This document shows positions 26,091-33,866 of a DNA stretch of 38,132 bases, one piece after another; position 1 is the stretch's first letter, and every line of letters begins with the position of its first letter. The notes beneath the pieces are model-generated. The model saw only the letters and a program-made list of their open reading frames with translations, made no database searches and was not told where the DNA came from. The stretch is from Thermoplasmatota archaeon (GTDB taxonomy: Archaea; Thermoplasmatota; E2; DHVEG-1), in NCBI GenBank assembly GCA_029762575.1, contig JARVGL010000007.1, positions 1 through 38,132 of the forward strand, read 5' to 3'. The position numbers and the translations under genes are program-made.

Positions 26091-26440
26091 AGATAACACC
26101 CCTTCCAAAGAACATGCAATGTGAAGAGGCCATCAAATGTGTCTTTGACCTCAACAAACTTGATATAAGAGTATACAAGGAATTGAAACGGATCGGGGAA
26201 GAACGGGCAGATGCGCTTGCATTAGTGTTAGATAAAGAACGTAGTACTGTTTATCGGTCTCTACAGAAACTCACCGATGCAGGTATATGTAGGAAGATGA
26301 GAAGGAGTATTGAACAAGGTGGTTATTATTATACCTATCAATGTAATGATATCTCTAATATCCAAAAAAAAGCATTTGACTGTCTGGATTCCTGGTATCA
26401 ATCGGTCAAAGAGACGTTACAACTTCTAACTGATGAATAG
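26087..26440 (+). CDS. TrmB-like winged-helix regulator
   Basis: A 117-residue DNA-binding protein with one winged-helix domain: LDIRVYKELKRIGEERADALALVLDKERSTVYRSLQKLTDAGIC spans about residues 25-68, typical of TrmB-type N-terminal domains. A short helical tail follows. Three cysteines (residue 12 in MQCEEAIKC, residue 18, and the later CRKM and YQCND) could give redox sensing. The in-frame ATG at 26066 is only about seven bases from the TATA box, so the real start is ATG 26087. It is divergent from the thioredoxin unit and probably represses it, itself, or both. Confidence 0.75.
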   Translation: MKITPLPKNMQCEEAIKCVFDLNKLDIRVYKELKRIGEERADALALVLDKERSTVYRSLQKLTDAGICRKMRRSIEQGGYYYTYQCNDISNIQKKAFDCLDSWYQSVKETLQLLTDE

Positions 26441-26460
26441 ATAACGATCTATTTCTACAG

Positions 26461-26661
26461 ATGATAAATGATACAAGATATGCATACAAGAACCAATACA
26501 TCATAGCCCTACCAGTTCTTGTCATTACTGTTTTTACATGTTATCAGGATTTTTTCATTAAAGTTGAAATATTTAAGATGAATGGTTTATTTAACCTTAT
26601 TTTCTATTTGTCAAGTATTTTTATATTAGATATTTTAACAATCATTCGCTTAAAAAAATAG
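26461..26661 (+). CDS. Possible small two-helix membrane protein
   Basis: A 66-residue frame 20 bases after the HTH regulator. It encodes two hydrophobic stretches (IIALPVLVITVFTCY and LIFYLSSIFILDILTII) separated by a short charged loop, ending in RLKK, so a two-helix membrane protein is plausible. No family is recognised and no clear ribosome site is present. The region is A+T-rich, which favours chance hydrophobic frames, so I hold it loosely. Confidence 0.4.
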   Translation: MINDTRYAYKNQYIIALPVLVITVFTCYQDFFIKVEIFKMNGLFNLIFYLSSIFILDILTIIRLKK

Positions 26662-26716
26662 AATGATTTAAATATCTCAAATCATATGCATGCTCAAAAA
26701 CTAGGAGAGATGGAGT

Positions 26717-27289
26717 ATGAAAGTACACAATCCACACGATATAGTAGGAAAAGAAGTGTTCGACTGTAATGGTAACACCGTGGGTCGAATCGACAAGACC
26801 TGGAAAAGCTGGAATGAGGAATACCCTGGATGGTTCTTTGGTATCCGACCAAATGAGAACACAAGGGACACCTATTTTAGAGGAACCAACAAACTTGTTC
26901 CAATCTACAGTGATTATATCAAAGAGGTCACTGAGCATATCACGTTAAACAAGACCACCGATTACTTGAGCAGATTCTGGAACCGTGCAGTTCCCTGTGG
27001 AAACACAACCTGCCCAACTGATGAGCTTGTTGACAAACCGGTCTATGATAAGAACCACTCCCGTGTTGGAACATTCTATGCATGGGTAGAAAGTGATGGA
27101 ACCTATAAGAACTATGGATGTTTTGTTGACCCGTATCTCTGCGATACTTGGAATATGCCACAAAACACACTAATGCCAATGCCAACAAACTACATCTTTG
27201 ATGTAAAAGACACCATCACGCTCGACAGAACACTTGAAGAGCTTCGTGAATACTGGGCGAAGAACTATAATTTCAACTTTCACAAATAA
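26717..27289 (+). CDS. Duplicated PRC-barrel-like protein
   Basis: A 190-residue protein with two similar halves. Each starts with a PRC-barrel-like strand pair (VGKEVFDCNGNTVGRIDKTW at 10-29; LVDKPVYDKNHSRVGTFYAW at about 104-123) and ends in a strand-helix segment (YIKEVTEHITLNKTTDYLSRFW; YIFDVKDTITLDRTLEELREYW). PRC barrels occur in RNA-processing and photosynthetic proteins and in many archaeal proteins of unknown role. Cysteines at CGNTTC and YGCFVDPYLC may bind metal. A GGAGAGATGGAG ribosome region lies just before the ATG. A strong hairpin terminator follows, so it is a single-gene transcript or the end of one. Confidence 0.75.
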   Translation: MKVHNPHDIVGKEVFDCNGNTVGRIDKTWKSWNEEYPGWFFGIRPNENTRDTYFRGTNKLVPIYSDYIKEVTEHITLNKTTDYLSRFWNRAVPCGNTTCPTDELVDKPVYDKNHSRVGTFYAWVESDGTYKNYGCFVDPYLCDTWNMPQNTLMPMPTNYIFDVKDTITLDRTLEELREYWAKNYNFNFHK

Positions 27290-27320
27290 GTCTTCTGAAA
27301 ATAAAATAAAGAAGATTTAA

Positions 27321-27351
27321 AGAGGGTCTTACCCTCTAATATTTTTTTTTT
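27321..27351 (+). terminator. Hairpin terminator after the PRC-barrel gene
   Basis: A perfect 7-base stem, AGAGGGT (27321-27327) and ACCCTCT (27331-27337) with a CTT loop, followed within four bases by a run of ten T (27342-27351). It lies 31 bases after the stop codon. This is the clearest terminator in the window. The 97-residue gene on the other strand ends inside the T-run. Confidence 0.8.
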
Positions 27352-27643
27352 ACCAAATATATTTTCCACATTCATCATCTTCATTTTTGATGGACCCAAA
27401 GCTTTTATCTGTTATTGTGACGATTTTCTTGAATCGATCACCATGAAGGTTCAATAAGATCTGTTCTAGATTTATCTGTAATGATTCGTTCATCGAGGAA
27501 ATGATCAGGATATATCTGACAAGCCACATGGCAAGTCTTTGAGCGAACTGTTTATTATTTCTCCGAGCAATATTTTGAAAGATCTGAGTGCAGAGAAGTT
27601 CTTCGGTTGCCTGACGTATCGTTATATCCCTATTATCAGTCAT
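27350..27643 (-). CDS. Uncharacterised 97-residue protein
   Basis: A 97-residue protein I do not recognise. It is mainly helical, with a hydrophobic middle (FAQRLAMWLVRYILIISSM) that reads more like a buried helix than a membrane span, a strand-rich second half (FKKIVTITDKSFGSI) and an acidic tail ending NEDDECGKYIW. A TATA-like sequence in the A+T-rich DNA near 27690-27705 is well placed for its promoter. It stands between the PRC-barrel gene (convergent) and the acyl-CoA synthetase-GNAT gene (same strand, upstream start far away). Length and promoter support a real gene. Confidence 0.6.
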   Translation of the reverse strand: MTDNRDITIRQATEELLCTQIFQNIARRNNKQFAQRLAMWLVRYILIISSMNESLQINLEQILLNLHGDRFKKIVTITDKSFGSIKNEDDECGKYIW

Positions 27644-27751
27644 TACTAAAGCCTCTGAATAAGGTTTTATGTAATGAATGTTAATTTGAATAATATTTAT
27701 ATATTTCCATAAAATAATGGGAAGAGATAAAAAAAGGAGGCAGGGGAGGAA

Positions 27752-30421
27752 TTATTTAAACGTGTATTCAACAAGATACTCCCCAGGATTGCCTTCTGAA
27801 ATGGTGAAGCCTTTCTCTTGACATAATGTTATCATCGGGACATTATCCTTAAGAACGGGACCATAGACCTTTTTGTAATCCCTATCCCCCGCAATATGTA
27901 TCAGTTGATCGATAAAGGCTGCTCCAAGACCGAGTCGTTGCCATTTATCACTGACCACGATAGCAAATTCCGCTTTCTCCGTCTGCCCTGGTTCTAAAAT
28001 GATTCTCCCAACTCCGATGAAACGACGATTTCCATTATCATCTATCTCACCGACGATCCCTATTTCTCGATCGTAATCGATATTACAATATCTTGTCCGT
28101 ACCTCATGAGGTGTCTCTTTGATGATCCTGAAAAAGCGGAACCGAACAGTTTCTTCTGAGAAACTCTTGAACATATCCAGCCAGAGTGGTTCATCTTCAG
28201 GTTTAATGGGTCGAAGTATTACCTTTGTTCCATCAGAAAGCTTCACCGTCTTGATATATTGGCTTGGATACTTACTGATGATCATATGCGGCTTATTTTC
28301 CGGATGTGGGTCAATAACGATACGAGCATCGACTGCAATGATGTCATCATCCACTGGTATAAGCGGGTTGATATCAAGTTCACTGATCTCAGGATGATCT
28401 TCAAGTAATTGTGAGAAGTTGATCATCGTCTCTTCGATCTTATGTATATTTGCTGGTGGGATGTTCCGAAATCCTTTGAGGAGTTGGTACGCTTTTGTCT
28501 TTTCAATGATCCTATGGGCAAGCACCTGATTTAAGGGTGGGAACCCAATAGCTCGATCCTTAAACAGTTCTGTGAAGATGCCGCCAAGACCAAAGAGGAT
28601 AACAGATCCAAAGACCGGATCCTTTTTTGATCCAAGAATGAACTCTCCACCTTTATGTTCGATCATCTTCTGTATCGTTACGCCTTCAATTGTTGCATCT
28701 GGAACATTCTTTTTAACCGTCTTCATCATTTTCTTATATGCGTCTCTTAAAGTCTTTTCACAGTCAAGATTAAGTGCGACACCACCTACATCACTTTTAT
28801 GGGTGATCTGGGGAGAATGGATCTTCATCACAACAGGGAATCCCATCTTTTTTGCAATTTCAATGCATTCCTCTTCAGAAGTAGCCACCTGAGGTCTACT
28901 TGTCTTGATCCCATAGAGCTCAATGACCTCTTTTGCCTCAGCTTCGTTCAAAAGCGTTCGATTCTCCTTTAAAGCAGCATTGATTATCTTAGTGATGGTC
29001 TGTTTTCCTTTTTTTGTAGGTTCGATGTTTCGTTCCTCAGGGGTCTGAAAGAGAAGTTCTAGATTACGGGCATAATGATACAGATGCATGTAGGTCTCCA
29101 CCGCTTCTTCTGGAGTTGCATAGGTTGGAATATTATTCCTATTTAGTATCTGACGGGCATATTGCACGCTTTCTTCACCGACAAAAGCGGTCAATAAAGG
29201 TTTTGTGATACGTTTTGATAGATCGATGATGTGTTCCGCAAGTCTCTTTGGGCTAGCCATGACCTGGGGTACAGTGATGACCAATAATCCATCGATGTTT
29301 CTATCCTTTAAACAAACCTCTATAGTTTTTCGATAGACATCCTCGTCACTATCCCCGATGATATCAATAGGGTTTCCCTTGCTCCAATGTTTAGGGAGAA
29401 ACGTATTGAGTTCATCGATGGTCTCCTGTGAAAGTTTTGCAAGTTTTCCTCCGGTCTCAATGATAGAATCGGTTGCAAGTACTCCAGGCCCACCAGCATT
29501 TGTGATGATAGCAAGATTCGGTCCAGTAGGTCTGGGTTGTTTTGCTAAGATTGATGCACAATTGAAGAGGTCGCCAATTTTTTTAACTCGTACGATACCT
29601 GCACGTTTGAATGCGGCATCATAGATGTAATCCTCTCCAGCCATTGCACCAGTATGAGATGAAGCTGCTTTTGCCCCTTCTTTATATCGCCCAGATTTTA
29701 TGACGATGATGGGTTTGACACGAGAGAAACTTCGTGCCGCGCTCATGAATTTACGAGCGTTTGTAATATTCTCAGCGTAGATAACGATACTTCTTGTATG
29801 AGTATCCATACCGAAATAATCGATGAGGTCGCCAAAATCCACATCAAGCATCGATCCTACTGAAATAAATGAGCTGAAGCCTACCTTTGCTGATGCAGCC
29901 CAATCTAGGATTGCTCCGCAGACAGCACCGCTCTGTGAGAATAAAGCGATGTTACCCTTCTCAGGCATTGCCCCTGCAAATGTTGCATTCATCTCTAGAT
30001 AGGGTAAGATGAAACCGACGCAATTAGGACCAATGATACGCATACCATATTTTTCTCGTATCGCTGATAGTTTTGCTTCTAATGCTTTTCCCTCGTCGCC
30101 TATCTCTTTGAAACCAGCTGAGATGATAAGCAATCCTTTTATGCCTTTTTTTCCACATTGTTCAGCGATGTCAAGAACGATCTTAGATGGTGTGACGATA
30201 ACGGCAAGATCCGGTGTCTTTGGAAGTTTTTCTACTGACGGATATGCTTCAACTCCTTGGATACTTTCATGGTTTGGATTCACGGGATAAACGATACCGT
30301 TGTATCCTGATCCGATCAGGTTTCTGAAAATTCGGTAACCTGCTGATCCTATCTTGTTACTTGCTCCAATCACCGTAATAATCTTTGGTTTGAATATTTT
30401 ATCAAGATTTTCGACGCCCAT
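27752..30421 (-). CDS. ADP-forming acyl-CoA synthetase fused to a GNAT acetyltransferase (Acd-GNAT / Pat-like)
   Basis: An 889-residue three-part protein. Residues 1-460 are the CoA-binding and ligase domains of NDP-forming acyl-CoA synthetases (GASNKIGSAGYRIFRNL; SQSGAVCGAILDWA), with the phosphorylated His at H256 in SSHTGAMAGED. Residues about 485-710 are the ATP-grasp domain (GIKTSRPQVATSEEE; GFPVVMKIHSPQITHKSDVG). The last 160 residues are a GNAT domain with the acetyl-CoA loop QRLGLGAAFI. The same order is found in bacterial lysine acetyltransferases such as Salmonella Pat, where the synthetase part is inactive. Here H256 is kept, so it may also make acetate and ATP from acetyl-CoA. A CCCATATATGGG palindrome lies in the promoter. 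Confidence 0.92.
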   Translation of the reverse strand: MGVENLDKIFKPKIITVIGASNKIGSAGYRIFRNLIGSGYNGIVYPVNPNHESIQGVEAYPSVEKLPKTPDLAVIVTPSKIVLDIAEQCGKKGIKGLLIISAGFKEIGDEGKALEAKLSAIREKYGMRIIGPNCVGFILPYLEMNATFAGAMPEKGNIALFSQSGAVCGAILDWAASAKVGFSSFISVGSMLDVDFGDLIDYFGMDTHTRSIVIYAENITNARKFMSAARSFSRVKPIIVIKSGRYKEGAKAASSHTGAMAGEDYIYDAAFKRAGIVRVKKIGDLFNCASILAKQPRPTGPNLAIITNAGGPGVLATDSIIETGGKLAKLSQETIDELNTFLPKHWSKGNPIDIIGDSDEDVYRKTIEVCLKDRNIDGLLVITVPQVMASPKRLAEHIIDLSKRITKPLLTAFVGEESVQYARQILNRNNIPTYATPEEAVETYMHLYHYARNLELLFQTPEERNIEPTKKGKQTITKIINAALKENRTLLNEAEAKEVIELYGIKTSRPQVATSEEECIEIAKKMGFPVVMKIHSPQITHKSDVGGVALNLDCEKTLRDAYKKMMKTVKKNVPDATIEGVTIQKMIEHKGGEFILGSKKDPVFGSVILFGLGGIFTELFKDRAIGFPPLNQVLAHRIIEKTKAYQLLKGFRNIPPANIHKIEETMINFSQLLEDHPEISELDINPLIPVDDDIIAVDARIVIDPHPENKPHMIISKYPSQYIKTVKLSDGTKVILRPIKPEDEPLWLDMFKSFSEETVRFRFFRIIKETPHEVRTRYCNIDYDREIGIVGEIDDNGNRRFIGVGRIILEPGQTEKAEFAIVVSDKWQRLGLGAAFIDQLIHIAGDRDYKKVYGPVLKDNVPMITLCQEKGFTISEGNPGEYLVEYTFK

Positions 30422-30456
30422 TCGTATACCCCAATTTTTTTTGAACTGGCTGTTTC

Positions 30457-30468
30457 CCCATATATGGG
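30457..30468. promoter_or_regulatory. Palindromic operator candidate before the Acd-GNAT gene
   Basis: CCCATATATGGG is a perfect 12-base palindrome. Reading leftwards it lies between a TATA-like sequence (30473-30482) and the predicted transcription start near 30451, about 36 bases before the start codon. This position suits a repressor site. A GGGGT ribosome sequence follows at 30428-30432. Confidence 0.5.
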
Positions 30469-30502
30469 TCGTATTAATAAAACTATCGACATTATTAGTT
30501 TT

Positions 30503-31540
30503 CTATTCAAAATTCCAATAATTTCTTAGAATTTTTTTCAATTCCTTTATTGTTGCTTGGACTTTAGTCATATTCCCAAAGGCAAAGGTGTCTGGTTCTG
30601 TAAGGTACTTATCTTTATTGAGCACACCATTAAAAATGTTTTCATATGCGTTAATACAGGTGGTGCTATTGTAGCCACCTCCTAATAAAATAAGAAGCTT
30701 GTTACATGTTTGCTCTGAAATTTGTACAATGGATCTAGCAAGATGATAATATGTTTGATAGGCTATGTTGAGATCGGCAAGTGGGTCGCTATGATGGGTG
30801 TCGACACCTGATTGATAGATGATGATGTCTGGGTCGTATTCTACTGCGATGTAGGGGACTATTTCATTGAATGCATGAAGATAAGCATTGCTACCGGTCC
30901 CCGGGGGCAGGGGTATGTTTACTGTGTGACCACTACCCATATCTTCTCCGATGTTTTCCAGTTCACCGGTACCAGGGTACAGGGTTCTTCCATCTTGATG
31001 TATAGATATGTTTACAACGCTAGGGTCTCTTAGATAGATGTCCTCAGTGCCATTTCCATGATGGACATCAAGGTCGATAATGAGGAATTTCTTAAGGTTT
31101 CTTTTGATACGTAGATACTCGATGACTATAGCGATATCATTAAAGAAACAGAAGCCAGATGATTGGTTTTGACTAGCATGATGGAATCCACCCAGAGGAT
31201 TAATTGAAATTGAATATTTTTCAAATAATTTTGAACCACATGCAATGGTACCTCCTGCGGATAATGCCGCTATCTCATAGATGCCCTTTGGAGCGGGTGT
31301 ATCATATGAGAGCATACCACCAGTCTTGCTCAGTTCCTTGATCTTGTTGAGATACGAAGCGCCATGTATCCTTAAAATATCTTCATCAGTTGCAGGTGAG
31401 GGAGAAAGAACGTCAAAGAACTCCAATAGACCTTTTTCTCTTAACCGATCCATTATGTTATGTGGTTTGTCACCAACCAATGGATGATCAACACCAAGAT
31501 CATATTTATTATAATCCGAATGATACGTTAATAGGTTCAT
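30503..31540 (-). CDS. HDAC/AcuC-family deacetylase
   Basis: About 345 residues of the zinc-dependent histone deacetylase superfamily, close to AcuC. The catalytic parts are present: the His pair in GGFHHASQNQSSGFCFFND, zinc ligands Asp and His in LDVHHGNGTEDI, the third ligand in YQSGVDTHHSDPLADLN, and the GGGYN loop. Possible substrates are acetyl-lysine proteins, acetylpolyamines or other acyl amides. A TATA box (GATATAAAT, about 31566-31575) predicts a start near 31545, so the ATG at 31540 is chosen over one five codons upstream. It is immediately upstream of the Acd-GNAT gene on the same strand. In Bacillus, AcuC similarly pairs with the acetyltransferase AcuA. Confidence 0.9.
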   Translation of the reverse strand: MNLLTYHSDYNKYDLGVDHPLVGDKPHNIMDRLREKGLLEFFDVLSPSPATDEDILRIHGASYLNKIKELSKTGGMLSYDTPAPKGIYEIAALSAGGTIACGSKLFEKYSISINPLGGFHHASQNQSSGFCFFNDIAIVIEYLRIKRNLKKFLIIDLDVHHGNGTEDIYLRDPSVVNISIHQDGRTLYPGTGELENIGEDMGSGHTVNIPLPPGTGSNAYLHAFNEIVPYIAVEYDPDIIIYQSGVDTHHSDPLADLNIAYQTYYHLARSIVQISEQTCNKLLILLGGGYNSTTCINAYENIFNGVLNKDKYLTEPDTFAFGNMTKVQATIKELKKILRNYWNFE

Positions 31541-31744
31541 ATCGTTTCCCTTCATTGGAAACTGTGATTTATATCTTTTTATTTAGAGAAAATAGACTCT
31601 ATCCCTCAAAAATAAAGTAATTTTCATTTTTTTAGAGGGGTTGATAAGAGAGCGATGATTATCAAGATGAAGAGTTGAACAATAGGTATTGTAAATATAA
31701 CAATGTTTTTATCTAGAATGTTTATTGAGGCCTTGGGTTATACT

Positions 31745-31924
31745 ATGCAAGTTGATCTAGATACCGTTCATTCGATAACCGAAACCGCGCTAACCATACG
31801 AGGGTCTCGAAGAAGAATTACCGTTCCTGCAGAAATCGTTGAACAATTAGAGCTAAAAGATGGAGATAAACTCCGATGGATAGCGTTCAAGGATAAATCC
31901 ATTTATGTGCAAAAAGTTCAATAA
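31745..31924 (+). CDS. AbrB/SpoVT-type swapped-hairpin protein
   Basis: About 59 residues forming one AbrB-like swapped-hairpin domain: IRGSRRRITVPAEIVEQLELKDGDKLRWIAFKD. Such dimers bind DNA as regulators or as antitoxins. No toxin gene is beside it, so a free-standing regulator is more likely. The frame is open 14 codons upstream, but those add only hydrophobic residues unlike the family, and ATG 31745 fits the usual domain start. The next gene encodes the MutY-like protein, 87 bases on, with its own ribosome site. Confidence 0.75.
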   Translation: MQVDLDTVHSITETALTIRGSRRRITVPAEIVEQLELKDGDKLRWIAFKDKSIYVQKVQ

Positions 31925-32011
31925 GTACTTTTCTTTGTTTTATTCAATATTCAATAACGAAGAAACATACCTTTTGATAAATGGTCTTCTCATGAAAGGC
32001 GGCTACGTATC

Positions 32012-32815
32012 ATGGATATTGCTGAAAAGACTATAAAAGAGTTTCAAAAAAAAATATTACTCTTTTACAGGGAACATGGTCGAAATCTACCATGGAGACA
32101 AACGACCGATCCCTATCACATACTTCTTTCAGAGATAATGCTACAAAAAACCCAAGTGTCCCGGGTCATCACGTATTATGATCAATGGATCAAAAAATGG
32201 CCTTCGGTACATCATCTAGCCAAAGCAGAATATAGAGATATACTCCAACACTGGATGGGTTTAGGATATAATCGAAGATCATATTATATTCATCAAACAG
32301 CTCAGATCATCTCCATAGATTTTGATGGAGACGTTCTCAAAGCGATAAAACAATACAAGAAACTACCAGGTATAGGATTGTATACCTCAAAAGCTGTCCA
32401 GATATTTTCAACAAATGCTGATATTGCAACTGTTGACACAAATATCCGACGGATATTTATCCATGAATTCAACCTCGCTGAAACAATATCAGATGCTGAA
32501 CTGTTCAAAATTGCAGAGCAATGCCTTCCCAAAGGTCAAAGTAGAAACTGGCATAACGCTTTAATGGATTATGGATCTCTCAAAGTAACTGCTTTAGAAA
32601 CAGGTATAAAACCAAAGACCCAGCAATCAAAATTCCCTGGCTCTGATCGTCAGATACGAGCAAAGATATTAAGAAGATTATTGAACGAACCAGGATCCTT
32701 CGAATACTTACAAACTGATCTCAAGGTTGAAAAAGAGCGTTTACAGAAAATACTAGAAAAAATGAAGGGTGAGGGAAGTATTGTAATAAACAACCAAAAA
32801 TATTATCTTCCATAG
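32012..32815 (+). CDS. MutY-like DNA glycosylase lacking the Fe-S cluster, with C-terminal winged helix
   Basis: A 267-residue HhH-GPD glycosylase closest to MutY, which removes adenine paired with 8-oxoguanine. The catalytic Glu is E41 in LLSEIMLQKTQV, the HhH motif is LPGIGLYTSKA (118-128), and the catalytic Asp is D142 in TVDTNIRR. After NALMDYGSL, MutY and Nth normally carry four Cys for a 4Fe-4S cluster. Here that stretch (residues 190-205) has none, and C171 is the only Cys in the protein. The end (GSDRQIRAKILRRLL, then the wing IVINNQKYYLP) looks like the winged-helix tail of actinobacterial-type MutY in place of the NUDIX-like 8-oxoG domain. The 8-oxoG domain is absent, so specificity is uncertain. 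Confidence 0.85.
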   Translation: MDIAEKTIKEFQKKILLFYREHGRNLPWRQTTDPYHILLSEIMLQKTQVSRVITYYDQWIKKWPSVHHLAKAEYRDILQHWMGLGYNRRSYYIHQTAQIISIDFDGDVLKAIKQYKKLPGIGLYTSKAVQIFSTNADIATVDTNIRRIFIHEFNLAETISDAELFKIAEQCLPKGQSRNWHNALMDYGSLKVTALETGIKPKTQQSKFPGSDRQIRAKILRRLLNEPGSFEYLQTDLKVEKERLQKILEKMKGEGSIVINNQKYYLP

Positions 32816-32948
32816 ATTCACATGTTTTTATAATTATACGGTTGAAATCTTTCAGTCCTAAAAATAATAATTCAAAATATTAGCTAATTTCCATTACGAT
32901 TAAGGGAAAAAAATAAATTGTACATAAAATATATAATAGAGGAGAATT

Positions 32949-33866
32949 ATGAGAAAGATACTACTATTCATCTTCATTCTTATTATTGCACTTCCAGTTC
33001 TATCGGGTAATTATACACCGTCTGGGAAGACTATCTATGTCGATGACGATAATACCAATGGTCCATGGGATGGATCAATCGAGCATCCTTTTCAAAATAT
33101 AGCTGAGGGTATTCAGGCAAGTGATGCAGGCGATATGGTTTTTGTAAATTCTGGAACCTACGCTGAGAATATTATAATAGATAGAGCAATCAGTTTGATC
33201 GGTGAAGAAAATGATCGACCGATTATTGATGGAAAAATAAATAGAGATGTGATCCTTGTCACGTCCTCAAATGTTCAAATTCAAGGTTTTTGTATAACAC
33301 AGGATGATTCAAATCAAAATGCTGGGATAAAAATCAATTCTGATAATTGTTATATCTCTAGAAATATCATTGATACCTGTACTAAAGGTATCTATCTAAA
33401 TAATTCCTTTTATTGTGATCTAAAGAATAATACAATCACCTCATGTCTCATTGGAATATATCTTTTCGCATCACATAGCAACATGATCAAAAACAACACT
33501 ATTTCGGATAGTGCTACAGGTATCTATATTGAAGAAAGTTCAAAAAATATTGTAATATATAACAATATTCAAGAGAATTCCAGAGGAGTTTTTTCTTCAT
33601 ATGCAACTGAAAATTCGATAAAAGAGAATACTTTTTTAAGTAATGAGGAATCAGCGAAGGCCACTAAGTATCTTTCCCCAGGCTTTTTAAAACCAAATAC
33701 ATGGAACAATAATTACTGGGATGATTGGATTGGGTTTGGCGTAAAAGTCATACCTGTACTTATATACATTCCAATCAATGAGGACCCGATTGGTTATTTT
33801 TTTCCCTGGTTCGAGATAGATTGGAATCCATCTAATCACCCATTTGATAATGGATGTGCAAAATGA
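32949..33866 (+). CDS. Exported right-handed beta-helix (NosD-like) surface protein A
   Basis: A 305-residue exported protein. Residues 1-20 form a signal peptide, and the mature part opens with IYVDDDNTNGPWDGSIEHPF, a sequence common at the start of archaeal beta-helix surface proteins. The rest is built of PbH1 parallel beta-helix turns with repeated NNTI/NTI ladders (for example LKNNTITSCLIGIYL and IKNNTISDSATGIYI). The fold is used by NosD/CASH proteins and by polysaccharide-binding proteins or lyases, and no catalytic site is evident. A GAGGAG ribosome site precedes the start. The stop overlaps the next start as ATGA. Confidence 0.85.
   Translation: MRKILLFIFILIIALPVLSGNYTPSGKTIYVDDDNTNGPWDGSIEHPFQNIAEGIQASDAGDMVFVNSGTYAENIIIDRAISLIGEENDRPIIDGKINRDVILVTSSNVQIQGFCITQDDSNQNAGIKINSDNCYISRNIIDTCTKGIYLNNSFYCDLKNNTITSCLIGIYLFASHSNMIKNNTISDSATGIYIEESSKNIVIYNNIQENSRGVFSSYATENSIKENTFLSNEESAKATKYLSPGFLKPNTWNNNYWDDWIGFGVKVIPVLIYIPINEDPIGYFFPWFEIDWNPSNHPFDNGCAK

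Noticed and set aside
31745-31924. AbrB-like protein as antitoxin of a toxin-antitoxin pair
   Set aside because: No toxin-like small gene lies on either side; the neighbours are a deacetylase and a glycosylase.
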